From assembly GCF_003841485.1 (NCBI RefSeq), contig NZ_REFY01000004.1, forward strand, positions 186,001 to 250,000: a stretch of DNA of 64,000 bases, given 5' to 3'. The position numbers and the translations under genes were made by a program. The notes below the pieces were generated by a model, which was not told where the DNA came from, did no database searches, and saw only the letters and a list, made by a program, of their open reading frames with translations. Source of the stretch: Natrarchaeobius halalkaliphilus (GTDB lineage Archaea; Halobacteriota; Halobacteria; Halobacteriales; Natrialbaceae). Below are positions 18,177 through 26,535 of the stretch, in pieces (position 1 is the first letter of the stretch; each line of letters begins with the position of its first letter).

Positions 18177-18908
18177 ATGAGCGATGCAGACGGTGATGGC
18201 GCGTGGGTGAGCCTCTTTTCCGGCGGGAAGGACTCCTCGTGGGCGCTCTATCGCGCTCTCGAAACGGGCTTCGATGTCCGACGGCTCGTCACCGTTCATC
18301 CGACGGACGAGTCGTACATGTATCACGTCCCCGCGACGGACCTCGCAACCCTCGCTGCCGAGAGTATCGGAATAGACCTGCTCGACGTCCACCCCGGCGA
18401 TCTCGAGGCCGGGTCAGCAACGGATTCGAGCGTCCAGGGTGACGACGAACTCGAACCCCTCGAAGCTGCCCTCACGGACCTCGACCGCGAACTCGAGGGC
18501 GGGCTCGCGGGCGTCACCGCCGGTGCCGTCGAGAGCGAGTACCAGACGAACCGGATCGAAGGCATGTGTAATCGACTCGATTGTGAGCTGTTCGCCCCGC
18601 TCTGGCAACGGGATCCGCGAACGCTCGCCGAGTCGATGCTCGAGGCCGGCTTCGAGATCGTGATCGTTCAGGTCGCCGCACGCGGACTCGACGAGTCCTG
18701 GCTGGGTCGAACGTTCGACCGCGATGCCCTCACAGAACTCGAGTCGCTCCACGAGGACTACGGCGTCCACGTGCTCGGAGAAGGCGGCGAGTTTGAGACG
18801 CTGGTGGTCGACGCGCCGCATATGTCCCGACGGATCGATCTCGAGTACGAGCCGGAGTGGGACGGAACGCGCGGATCGATCCGAGTTACCGACGCTCAGT
18901 TGCGGTAA
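18177..18908 (+). CDS. dph6: diphthine--ammonia ligase (Dph6)
   Basis: 243 aa. The PP-loop SLFSGGKDSSWAL near the N-terminus binds ATP. LAGVTAGAVESEYQTNRIEG mid-protein is the signature of the Dph6/ATP_bind_4 family, which amidates diphthine on elongation factor 2. The start at 18177 gives MSDADGDG; a GTG at 18126 overlaps the previous gene. It is convergent with the downstream zinc-finger gene. Confidence 0.9.
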   Translation: MSDADGDGAWVSLFSGGKDSSWALYRALETGFDVRRLVTVHPTDESYMYHVPATDLATLAAESIGIDLLDVHPGDLEAGSATDSSVQGDDELEPLEAALTDLDRELEGGLAGVTAGAVESEYQTNRIEGMCNRLDCELFAPLWQRDPRTLAESMLEAGFEIVIVQVAARGLDESWLGRTFDRDALTELESLHEDYGVHVLGEGGEFETLVVDAPHMSRRIDLEYEPEWDGTRGSIRVTDAQLR

Positions 18909-18976
18909 TCGACGACGGCGCTGAACGATCCTCCGTAGCGGCAGTTCCGTCGTCCGACGGTGAAAGCGGTGTACAA

Positions 18977-19150
18977 CTACGGATCGAACCACACCTGTGC
19001 CTGGGGCGTCCCACAGCAGTCACAGACGGCCGCCCTGTTTTCCTTGTACGTACTCCGCTCGAGCTTACCGTCGTGACAGGACGGACAGGGCCGTCCCTCG
19101 AGAGCCACAAGTACCCGTTCGTGATGCTGGTCGGACCGTGATTGTGACAT
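18977..19150 (-). CDS. HVO_A0556-type small zinc-finger protein
   Basis: 57 aa from MSQSRSDQHHERVLVALEG. Two CxxC knuckles (CPSC and CDCC) with TYKENRAAVCD between them match the haloarchaeal HVO_A0556 zinc-finger family. Unknown function. It is divergent from trmY. Confidence 0.85.
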   Translation of the reverse strand: MSQSRSDQHHERVLVALEGRPCPSCHDGKLERSTYKENRAAVCDCCGTPQAQVWFDP

Positions 19151-19285
19151 GCCGTTACTGGTTTGCATACGGAGGTAACGATTGAGCATGCCTATGCATG
19201 TAGAGCGCTCGGTCGACGCACTCGCGTCCAGGTCGCACATAAGTCAAACCGTGGCTGCTATCCCGATCGGGACGCTGGTTGACGT

Positions 19286-19882
19286 ATGCGCCAGTTCGTT
19301 CTCATCGGTCACGACGTCCCGACCGATCCGGAGTTCTCTCTCGACGATCTCGCGGGTGGTGCCGGACGGCTCGATGCACTCAGTCGGTCGATTACCGCCG
19401 CGTTCGTCACTTCCCACGGCATCCGCACCGACGTTCGAGTTCACCTCGTCGTCCGCGACGAACTCACCATCACGTTCGACGGACACGACCTCCGGCGGCT
19501 CAATCCCGACGAACGGAGTACGGCTGCCCTCGTCAAAAACGCACTCGAACACCGCGACGAAGCGATAGGTTCACTTCCAGCCGAGCCAAGCCCCGGTGTC
19601 GAACTCTACCGACGGGGGCTCGAGGACACGCTCGAAGCCATCGCCAGCGATGGACCCGTAATACAACTCCACGAAGACGGAGATCCCATATCCGACGCAG
19701 ATCCTCTGGAGGAGCCGATCTTCGTTCTCTCGGACCATCAGGATTTCACCGCCAGCGAACAGCGACTCCTCGATTCGTGGGTCGACCGACGGATTCGGCT
19801 GGGACCGCAGTTGTTGCACGCCGACCAGGCGATCACGGTCTCTCATCACTACCTCGATACCGACGGATACGAACGGATGTAG
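19286..19882 (+). CDS. trmY: tRNA (pseudouridine54-N1)-methyltransferase TrmY
   Basis: 198 aa, MRQFVLIGHDVPTDPEFSLDDL. The SPOUT-fold pattern, GGAGRLDALSRSITAAFVTSHGIR and later LNPDERSTAALVKNAL, is diagnostic of archaeal TrmY. The enzyme methylates pseudouridine 54 in the tRNA T-loop to give m1-pseudouridine, the archaeal replacement for ribothymidine. It lies ~180 bp upstream of a tRNA gene. Confidence 0.93.
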   Translation: MRQFVLIGHDVPTDPEFSLDDLAGGAGRLDALSRSITAAFVTSHGIRTDVRVHLVVRDELTITFDGHDLRRLNPDERSTAALVKNALEHRDEAIGSLPAEPSPGVELYRRGLEDTLEAIASDGPVIQLHEDGDPISDADPLEEPIFVLSDHQDFTASEQRLLDSWVDRRIRLGPQLLHADQAITVSHHYLDTDGYERM

Positions 19883-20059
19883 TTCGTCTCGGCTCGCCGT
19901 TGCAGTCGACAGACGGTCACGAATAACCAGTACACGAGTCGACCTGCCTCCCAGATCGTGGACGCGACGGATCGGTGGTGGCGATCACCTATCGTTTCGC
20001 ATCAGACACTGATAGCATCCGGAAGCGTTAACCTCGATGGAAGCGCACGGTCCGAGTGC

Positions 20060-20132
20060 GGGCCGGTGGGGTAGCTTGGTATCCTTCGGCCTTCGGGTGG
20101 CCGTAACCGCAGTTCGAATCTGCGCCGGCCCA
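20060..20132 (+). tRNA. tRNA-Pro (CGG)
   Basis: A complete cloverleaf. Acceptor GGGCCGG (20060-20066) pairs with CCGGCCC (20125-20131), with discriminator A. The anticodon stem CGGCC/GGCCG encloses loop TTCGGGT, anticodon CGG at 20094-20096. The T-arm is CGCAG-TTCGAAT-CTGCG. No intron and no encoded CCA. Its last 15 bases are repeated downstream at 20271. Confidence 0.93.
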
Positions 20133-20287
20133 CTATTCGTCCCGCATTCTATTGACGAGGAGCGTAGCGACGAGTCACGAATGCGGGCGAATCGTGAAGA
20201 GGTGCAGATTCGAACACGCGAGTCGCAGCGCGCGAACGCAGTGAGCGCGACCGTCTCGCATCTGTTCGACATCTGCGCCGGCCCACT
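20118..20287 (+). repeat. duplicated tRNA-Pro 3' end flanking a hairpin-rich insert
   Basis: The 17-mer ATCTGCGCCGGCCCACT occurs at 20118-20134 (inside the tRNA 3' end) and again exactly at 20271-20287. The 136 bp between contain an inverted repeat, ATTCGTCCCGCATTC (20134-20148) against GAATGCGGGCGAAT (20178-20192), and a second imperfect one around 20201-20275. A duplicated tRNA 3' end is the usual attL/attR footprint of an integrated element; here almost nothing remains between them. Confidence 0.75.
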
Positions 20288-20347
20288 GGATACACTCCCC
20301 TCCCAGCATCTGCTGACACGTAGCGGCTGTTCTGCGGGGTGGTCTGA

Positions 20348-20598
20348 GTGAGTTCTCCACCCTGGACACCGGTCGACCGATCGGCATGTCGTCACTGTGG
20401 AGCCCACGTTACCAACAGTTCGCGCGCGTCTTCGGTGACGATCGCGACCGCGCCTATCGCTGTGGCGAGTGCAGCAGATACGCCCGACTAAGCGAGGGTC
20501 TGCCGCCGGACTCGAGGTTCCGATTCCGGACCCGGAGACGTCGGAGGGACGACACGGAGGCGAGTCTCGTGAGCGGTAAATCACTCGCGCGTCGTTGA
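20348..20598 (+). pseudogene. frameshifted small zinc-ribbon gene (DUF7563-like)
   Basis: From the GTG at 20348 the first frame reads through CRHCGAHVTN. From about 20420 the matching continuation QFARVFGDDRDRAYRCGEC lies in the next frame. The intact paralogue at 44239 reads CRMCGSHVTPQFRRTHGDE with the same motif spacing, so the two halves belong together. Loss of one C in the AAC(C)AG stretch would explain the break. After CSRYARLSEG the paralogy ends and an Arg-rich tail continues. Family name from memory. Confidence 0.7.
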
Positions 20599-20609
20599 AA
20601 CAACGAAAC

Positions 20610-20768
20610 TCACTCAGAGATCTCTTCTTCCATGGCCACCGCTTCAGTGGCGACAAACTCCGCCAGCGTGTCCTTCGAGTGGTTGTGGTGTAGATGATCC
20701 ACAAGCTGCTCCCCCACCGCGATCTCCTGGTGACAAACGGGACATTCGAAGTTTGGTTTCGTTGCCAT
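20610..20768 (-). CDS. small C2H2 zinc-finger protein
   Basis: 52 aa from MATKPNFECPVCHQEI. One C2H2 finger: C-x2-C (CPVC) and H-x4-H (HLHHNH), then an acidic helix ending EEEISE. Such tiny C2H2 proteins are common in haloarchaeal proviruses and accessory regions. It lies in the tRNA-Pro accessory patch. A DNA-binding regulatory role is likely but unproven. Confidence 0.78.
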   Translation of the reverse strand: MATKPNFECPVCHQEIAVGEQLVDHLHHNHSKDTLAEFVATEAVAMEEEISE

Positions 20769-20989
20769 ACTGTAGTCAGAATCTGAGAGTACAAAAGAAG
20801 AAAGCCGGAAACTTCGCGCCCAGTGGATCTGACGCTGACCAGTCACTACAACCGAGCCCTGATCGTCCGTTCTCACAATCTGAGAACTCGAGCGGAAACG
20901 AAGGGGTTTCGCGATGGGGAGCCTCGTCGAACCCGACGAGTGTGAACGGTGCGATGCGTCTGTTCCAGCAACCCGCCGTCTTTGCCCTG

Positions 20990-21070
20990 ATACGGTCTAC
21001 TGTAAGTCGTTACCGGGGCGACCGCGAGCCGTCCTGCGGTCGCCCCGGTGAAAAGTCACAGCAAACCGAT
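20990..21070. repeat. palindromic element, copy B
   Basis: 81 bp. The inner stem ACCGGGGCGACCGC pairs perfectly with GCGGTCGCCCCGGT. The outer arms begin ATACGGTCTACTGT and end ACAGCAAACCGAT. Oriented opposite to copy C. The inner stem differs from copy C by one compensated base pair (A-T to G-C). It lies between the C2H2 and cupin genes. Confidence 0.85.
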
Positions 21071-21175
21071 GAGTGTGCTCGCGAAACACGTCGCGCTCGA
21101 GGGTGTCCACTGTGAGTTCTTCGTCGTGCTGGTGATCGTCGCAACGACGACGAAGTACCTGCCGCCACGACCGAC

Positions 21176-21661
21176 TTATTCGTCGGCCGGGAGTGGGCCG
21201 AAGAATTCGAAGCCGTGTTCCTCACCGGTTGCAAAGATCGCTTCGAGATCTGCGTTAGTCACTTCTCGGGGCTCGGGCAGGTTACGATCGGCGGCCGGTT
21301 CACCGACGGCCCGGAAAAAGTCCTCGGCCCCCGCCGGCGACATGACGATGAGCACGCGCAGCACCTCGTCTCCTTCGACGCGCATACCGTGGCGCTCGCC
21401 CGCGGAGACGTATCCGGTCATTCCCGGTTTGAGGTACTGCGTCTCGCCATCGACGTAAAGCAACATCTCACCGTCGATGACGTGGAAGACCTCGGCCGGT
21501 TCGTGGGTGTGCAACCCATTCTCGAATCCCGGTGGCGCGAGCATGTTCTTGACAGAAAACTCCCCATCCGTGTCGTCGCTGTCGGCTGTAATGGTAATCG
21601 TCGCGCCGAGCACGTGTAGATGCTCCGTAGTCGATTCCGATTTTATTATCTCTTCTGACAT
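21176..21661 (-). CDS. cupin-domain protein
   Basis: 161 aa. A single beta-barrel with cupin motif 1 (GLHTHEPAEVFHVIDGEM, two H and one E as metal ligands) and motif 2 (GYVSAGERHGM). It is probably a small-molecule binding protein or dioxygenase-like enzyme. Located inside the 20-24 kb accessory patch; gene neighbours give no hint of substrate. Confidence 0.85.
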   Translation of the reverse strand: MSEEIIKSESTTEHLHVLGATITITADSDDTDGEFSVKNMLAPPGFENGLHTHEPAEVFHVIDGEMLLYVDGETQYLKPGMTGYVSAGERHGMRVEGDEVLRVLIVMSPAGAEDFFRAVGEPAADRNLPEPREVTNADLEAIFATGEEHGFEFFGPLPADE

Positions 21662-22093
21662 TTAAACCGCCAGAGAGTGATACGCCACAGGCCGTATTAA
21701 GGCTGCCTCAGAACCGTTTACGTTGTCGATACGTTATTTGTGATGAAATACTAATACGTCCTCAATCTGTAGATTTGCCATCTATCGCATCACACCGTTC
21801 TCCTACACTGGCCGTAGATCAACGGTCCGACTTTCGGGATTCATCCCTTCATCGATCTCCTGTGCGGGGTTGCTACGAATGCATACGACATTCTCGATGT
21901 ATGCACCAGCGGGAGTTGACCGCCAACGAGAACGTGAACTACCCCCACCTACCGCGCTCGGGGTTGCTCACCCCTCGCTTGTTGAGGTGGGGGCTTCCTC
22001 GTTCAACGACGCGACTTGCAGATTCACACGGAATCCACAGCGGTCGCAGTCTCCAGAGGGGATCCAGAACCACGAACTCCGTGACTGGATCTT
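21662..22093. other. intergenic gap with transposon-like hairpins
   Basis: About 430 bp without a convincing gene. It holds the inverted repeat TGCATAC (21880-21886)/GTATGCA (21899-21905) and a larger hairpin at 21939-21994, listed separately. Weak short frames run through it but none resembles a known protein. Confidence 0.5.
21939..21994. repeat. IS200/IS605-type end hairpin (remnant)
   Basis: CTACCCCCACCT at 21939-21950 pairs with AGGTGGGGGC at 21985-21994. Read on the minus strand it is GCCCCCACCT, a loop, then AGGTGGGGGTAG and TTCAC. Hairpins of this form mark the ends of IS200/IS605 (IS1341-type) elements and the related non-coding palindromic elements of haloarchaea. No transposase is next to it, so it is a remnant or a non-autonomous copy. 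Confidence 0.55.
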
Positions 22094-22522
22094 CTACGTG
22101 AAGTCGTACTCTTGACTCGTCACGAGCGTCTCCCGATCACCGCCGACAGCAACGGCTGCAACGGTTCCTGATTCACCATCAGACTCGAGATCGTTCTCGC
22201 TGATTCGAAGCGATTCTCCCACCTCGAGTTCCTGGAAGTCCTCTTCCTCGAGCGAACTGCCACCCTCGAGGTGATTGAATGGATCACCAGTTATATTGAC
22301 GTATTCGGCGGATCCCAGTGTCGTCACCTGGATGTCAATGTATTGTGGGTCGTGCTCGACGGTGATCGACACACCGGCCTGAACCTCCTCATTGACGGAT
22401 TCCCCAACGTCGTAGACTATCCCAGCAACGACTGCAGCGAGGATGACAGTTATGGCAACGACAAGGATGATTCCGACAACGGATGAAACGGCACGATTTG
22501 ACTCTTGGACGGTTTCTATCAT
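22094..22522 (-). CDS. type IV pilin-like protein
   Basis: 142 aa. The N-terminus has a short charged leader then [20 protein letters not shown], the type III signal/H-domain processed by the prepilin peptidase PibD. After ~40 residues comes an acidic beta-rich extracellular domain with DPQYIDIQVTTLGSAEYV. It is a paralogue of the next gene upstream and probably forms part of an adhesion pilus. No pilus ATPase or membrane platform gene lies nearby. Confidence 0.85.
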   Translation of the reverse strand: MIETVQESNRAVSSVVGIILVVAITVILAAVVAGIVYDVGESVNEEVQAGVSITVEHDPQYIDIQVTTLGSAEYVNITGDPFNHLEGGSSLEEEDFQELEVGESLRISENDLESDGESGTVAAVAVGGDRETLVTSQEYDFT

Positions 22523-22575
22523 AGTCGGTTACACGTGTGTACGGCTGTTCGAATCGAAAATAGAACGATGTCTAT

Positions 22576-22995
22576 CTATTCGCTGAAGTCGTAACTTTCA
22601 CTTGCGACTTGCGTTCGAGTGTCGCTTTCGTTTATAACTGCAATTGCAGTAACTGTTCCGTTTGTACCAAGGTCATGTTCTGAATTGTTTAAGACCTGCA
22701 CATCACCCACATTCAAATTCTCATCAAAATCTGCATCTCCACCTATTTCGACGTGGTCAGAATTACCAATTGAGCTAACTTCGACTTGAACTTCACCATC
22801 ATTATTGTCAACTTCCATTGACACACCAGCCTGTGCTTCCTGGCCGACACTGCCGCCAAGATCGAGAACGAATGCAGCGATCACTGCGGCCAAAATCACA
22901 GTGATTGCCACCATGAGTATAACTCCGATGACCGGAGATACTGCCCGTTCTTCTTCGCTACCCACTAGTTTATTGCGGATTTGCTTACCGTTCAT
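22576..22995 (-). CDS. type IV pilin-like protein, AT-rich paralogue
   Basis: 139 aa. After [19 protein letters not shown] comes the canonical [19 protein letters not shown]-domain. The exposed domain ends [13 protein letters not shown], like the neighbouring pilin's TSQEYDFT. Its coding sequence is clearly richer in A and T than the flanking genes (for example 22680-22740), pointing to recent acquisition or diversifying exchange. It is 53 bp upstream of the other pilin and probably in the same operon. Confidence 0.86.
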   Translation of the reverse strand: MNGKQIRNKLVGSEEERAVSPVIGVILMVAITVILAAVIAAFVLDLGGSVGQEAQAGVSMEVDNNDGEVQVEVSSIGNSDHVEIGGDADFDENLNVGDVQVLNNSEHDLGTNGTVTAIAVINESDTRTQVASESYDFSE

Positions 22996-23454
22996 TGTAT
23001 ATCCAGCACCCGCAGACGGTCAGAAAGGTTATGCCTAATGACGTGAATGACTCACGTAGCGCCTGGGGATGGGGGATCCAACCACAACCCGGCGCACCCT
23101 TGCTGCCGCTTTGTTTGGTGCTGATTCTTACCAGTGTAACCACGGTATATATAACTACTCGTTAGTATATTTTGATGGAAAAATAACTATCAGCTATGGC
23201 TTTCAGTATTGATAATTGGTAATTTGATAACGGCTACAATACGTCCTTGAACCGGTTCCTTCGTGCGATTTTGAAAGAAGGGTCTAAATCAGAATTTTCA
23301 GTATATCTTCGCTCTCAAGCACCGCTATGAGCGGCGATGAACTGTTGATCGGTGATCGAGATCTCACGAAGACGACGACAGAAGTGGCGCTACATCGATG
23401 GGAATAATCGCAGCGACCCGTGTCTGCCAACCTCAGGTCTTCGCTGTCCCTTTC
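22996..23454. other. AT-rich gap upstream of the pilins
   Basis: About 460 bp, unusually AT-rich at 23140-23300. On the minus strand TATATATACC near 23146-23155 could drive the pilins. An open minus-strand frame ending IAVLESEDILKILI (stop at 23284) has no start codon I trust and matches nothing I know. Confidence 0.4.
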
Positions 23455-23536
23455 ATACGGTTTGCTGTGACTTTTTACCGGAGCGACCGCAGAACGGCTC
23501 GCGGTCGCTCCGGTAACGACTTACAGTAGACCGTAT
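23455..23536. repeat. palindromic element, copy C
   Basis: 82 bp. The outer arms ATACGGTTTGCTGT and ACAGTAGACCGTAT are complementary at 12 of 14 positions. The inner stem ACCGGAGCGACCGC pairs perfectly with GCGGTCGCTCCGGT around a 10-nt loop, AGAACGGCTC. It abuts the transposase remnant at 23537. Confidence 0.88.
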
Positions 23537-23668
23537 GAGATACGCGGTGAGTTTGTCCTTCGAGATGTCTCGATGCGGCGAGAGCCACCGTCGCACTAGC
23601 GCGAAGATCGTGCCGGTCTTGTCGTTGAACGTGCGTCCACAATTTTCACAGGCTCTTGAAGAGTATTG
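23537..23668 (-). pseudogene. internally deleted IS1595-type transposase remnant
   Basis: The minus strand reads CENCGRTFNDKTGTIFA, the zinc-ribbon end of the N-terminal part of IS1595-family transposases. It then runs directly into WLSPHRDISKDKLTAYL, which belongs near the C-terminus of the same family. The whole DDE core between the two is missing. The palindromic copy C replaces what should follow. No intact start is present. Confidence 0.65.
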
Positions 23669-23814
23669 CGCACTGCCGACGGAAACGGTGGCCACGGAGG
23701 TCGGTGATAGCGTCACAGTCACCCGAGAACGTCGTACTTGGAATGCACGAGCGTGTATAGATCCCGTCCGAAGAAAGAGCAACGCTTACAGGTTCGTGCG
23801 TTCCGATATCGAGC

Positions 23815-25152
23815 ATGCGAGAGACCGTACTCCTGATCGGTGGTGGCGGGCGCGAACACGCCATCGCCCGCGCGCTCGAGGACAGTGAGGCGCGAGGCGC
23901 CTCAAGCAGTCGGACGCAGGCCGACGGCAACGAGGTCGACCTCTACGCCTGTGCTGGCAACCGAAACCCCGGTATCGCACGGATCGCGACGGGATTCAAA
24001 TCGCTCGAGACGACGGACCCAGCGGCGGTCGTCGAGTACGCCGAGGACGTGGGTGCAACGATTGCTGTTATCGGGCCGGAAGCCCCGCTCGAGGCCGGCG
24101 TTGCCGACGCACTCGAGGACGCGGGCGTCTACGCCTTCGGACCGAAAAAAGCGGACGCACGCATCGAGACGGACAAGGCGTTCCAGCGACGGTTTATGGA
24201 GGAAAACGACGTTCCGGGGTGTCCGGATTTCGAAACGTTCGACGATATGGAGGCCGCCTGTGCGTTCATCGACGACTACGAGGGCGACCTCGCGATCAAA
24301 CCCGCTGGACTTACCGGCGGAAAAGGCGTCAAAGTCATCGGCGACCAGGTCACGGCCGAAGAAGGAACGGAGTACGTTCGCGACTCCGAATACGACCGGA
24401 TCGTCCTCGAGGAGCGACTGATCGGTGAGGAGTTCACCGTTCAGGCGTTCGTCGCGAACGGGGAGTTCGAGACCGCGCCCGCCGTTCAGGATCACAAACG
24501 CGCCTACGAGGGGGACGAGGGGCCCAACACCGGCGGAATGGGGAGCTATTCGGACGCGACGGTTTCCCTCCCGTTTATGACCGAATCGGACTACGAGGAA
24601 GCCGTCTCGATCATCGAAGCGACTGTCGACGCGCTCGAGGACTATCGTGGAATCCTCTACGGCCAGTTCATGCTCACGGCCGAGGGACCGAAAGTGATCG
24701 AGTTCAACGCTCGCTTCGGTGATCCCGAGGCGATGAACACGCTTCCGGTACTGGAGACGGACTTCCTCGACGTGCTGGTCGCTGCCCGCGACGGGGAGGG
24801 GCCACCGGAACTCGAGTTCGCAGATCAGGCGACGGTCTGTAAGTACGGCGTGCCGGAGGGGTATCCGACGGATCCCAAAGCGGGAGCGAAAGTGAGGGTC
24901 GACGAAGAGAGCGCGGGTGATGCGCTGCTCTACTACGCCAGCGTCGACGAGCGGGGCGACGGCATCTACACGACGACCTCGCGCTCGTTCGCCGTCGTCG
25001 GCATCGCGGACTCGATCACCGAGGCCGAAGTGATCGCGGAGGACGCACTCGAAGTCGCTGGCGACGAGGGACTGCACATGCGCCACGATATCGGCAAACC
25101 CGACCTCGTCCAGCGACGGATCGATCACGTCGAATCGCTTCGGGACGATTGA
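23815..25152 (+). CDS. purD: phosphoribosylamine--glycine ligase
   Basis: 445 aa. The N-terminal LLIGGGGREHAIARAL begins the pre-ATP-grasp domain, with ATP-grasp signatures KPAGLTGGKGVKVIG and IEFNARFGDPEAMNTL. It catalyses the second step of purine biosynthesis. Odd point: after ALEDSE about 15 residues (RGASSSRTQADGNE) are inserted before the conserved DLYACAGNRNPGIA; haloarchaeal relatives I recall lack or vary this. Alone, without other pur genes. Confidence 0.95.
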   Translation: MRETVLLIGGGGREHAIARALEDSEARGASSSRTQADGNEVDLYACAGNRNPGIARIATGFKSLETTDPAAVVEYAEDVGATIAVIGPEAPLEAGVADALEDAGVYAFGPKKADARIETDKAFQRRFMEENDVPGCPDFETFDDMEAACAFIDDYEGDLAIKPAGLTGGKGVKVIGDQVTAEEGTEYVRDSEYDRIVLEERLIGEEFTVQAFVANGEFETAPAVQDHKRAYEGDEGPNTGGMGSYSDATVSLPFMTESDYEEAVSIIEATVDALEDYRGILYGQFMLTAEGPKVIEFNARFGDPEAMNTLPVLETDFLDVLVAARDGEGPPELEFADQATVCKYGVPEGYPTDPKAGAKVRVDEESAGDALLYYASVDERGDGIYTTTSRSFAVVGIADSITEAEVIAEDALEVAGDEGLHMRHDIGKPDLVQRRIDHVESLRDD

Positions 25153-25173
25153 TACGGGCGCTGATTGTTCCCT

Positions 25174-26466
25174 TCAGATGACGATCAGCACGGATGCCGC
25201 TCCGCCGCCGAGCAACAACACCGCGCTGTAGGCGGCCACCTGATTTCGAAAGGCGTCGTTGGTCGACGTCGCTGCAAGCATCGCTTTGACGACGATGCTC
25301 GAGACCGTTGCGAGGAGGATCGCGATCGTCGCTTCGGCGGCACCAAGCTGACCGCCACGGTAGAGGACGACCGCGGACGTCGTCGCACCGGCACTCGAGA
25401 CGAAGCCGCTGGCAACGGCGGTCGCGTAGAACCCGAGCGTGCCGAACCAGGTTTCTGCGAGGGAGCCAAAGACGAGGACGACGAGGAACACCGCACCGAA
25501 GGCGAGCGCGTTTTTCATCGAGAACGGGCTTCGAAGTTCCATCGGGCCGGACTCCGCCCAGTCGGCGATCGCGCCAGCGATGGCGAACGCGATCACGATG
25601 ACGGCCCCGAGCGGGACGACCGCCTCGAGAAGGATGTCGGTGCCGGTTCCCACGGTAAAGCCGACGGCGATCGCGAGATTGCGAGCGGCCATCGCGGCGT
25701 TCGCGAGCAGGATCGCCGCGACGGCATAGGTCGCGGCCTCCGGTCGCTGTCGGACGTGATCGAGCATCGTTCCGACGACGGCAGTCGACGAAGCGAGTCC
25801 ACCGAAAAACCCCGTGATCGCGATCCCTCGACCGCCGTACGTCGAGACGATGGCGTAGTTGACGATACCGATTCCCGCGACTGCGACGACCATAAGCCAG
25901 ATGATCTGTGGCTCGAGCGGAATCGTCAGGACGCCGAGGTGGAGTTCGGTCTCGGCCGGCAACAGCGGATAGATGACGAACGCGAGGATAGCGAACTCGA
26001 TCGTCGAACGCATCTCTTCGCGAGAGAGCCCCCACGCGAACTCGTGGAGTTCGCGCTTCAACACGAGCAAGAGCGACGAGAGGACGGCGACGGTGACTCC
26101 CTCGATGATGAATCCGGCGGCGACGAGCGCGCCGATACCGTACGCGACGAGCATCGAGACCGACGTCGTCAACGAGAGACCGGCGTCCCCCTCACCGGCA
26201 AGCCCCCGTATCGCGAGCAGAACCCCTTGAACGATCACGAGCGCTCCACCCAGTATCAACAGCCCGTTCCCCAGAGCCGTCTCGAGCGCCAGAAGGGTAA
26301 AGACGGCAGCGAGCAGACTGATCAGCGAGAAGGTTCGGATACCGGCAGATTTCTGCGACCACTCGCGCTCGAGGCCGAGGAACAGACCGAGTGCACCGGC
26401 GAGAGCGATCCGGACGACGGACTCATCGAGTGGCGCGTCCGCGATCTGCAGTGCGGCCTCGTTCAC
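25174..26466 (-). CDS. MgtC/SapB-DUF4010 family membrane protein
   Basis: 430 aa with about a dozen membrane helices. The N-terminal GLFLGLEREW with GIRTFSLISLLAA is the MgtC/SapB signature. The C-terminal two thirds is DUF4010 (GFFGGLASSTAVVGTMLDHV). Members are linked to Mg2+ limitation in bacteria, but the haloarchaeal role is unknown. Convergent with purD, 21 bp apart. Confidence 0.88.
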   Translation of the reverse strand: MNEAALQIADAPLDESVVRIALAGALGLFLGLEREWSQKSAGIRTFSLISLLAAVFTLLALETALGNGLLILGGALVIVQGVLLAIRGLAGEGDAGLSLTTSVSMLVAYGIGALVAAGFIIEGVTVAVLSSLLLVLKRELHEFAWGLSREEMRSTIEFAILAFVIYPLLPAETELHLGVLTIPLEPQIIWLMVVAVAGIGIVNYAIVSTYGGRGIAITGFFGGLASSTAVVGTMLDHVRQRPEAATYAVAAILLANAAMAARNLAIAVGFTVGTGTDILLEAVVPLGAVIVIAFAIAGAIADWAESGPMELRSPFSMKNALAFGAVFLVVLVFGSLAETWFGTLGFYATAVASGFVSSAGATTSAVVLYRGGQLGAAEATIAILLATVSSIVVKAMLAATSTNDAFRNQVAAYSAVLLLGGGAASVLIVI

Positions 26467-26535
26467 GCCGAAAGGCTTCCATACGCGCGTACATAAGCGG
26501 CCTGCCGGCTCGAACGCTCTGCGAACGGACGGACG

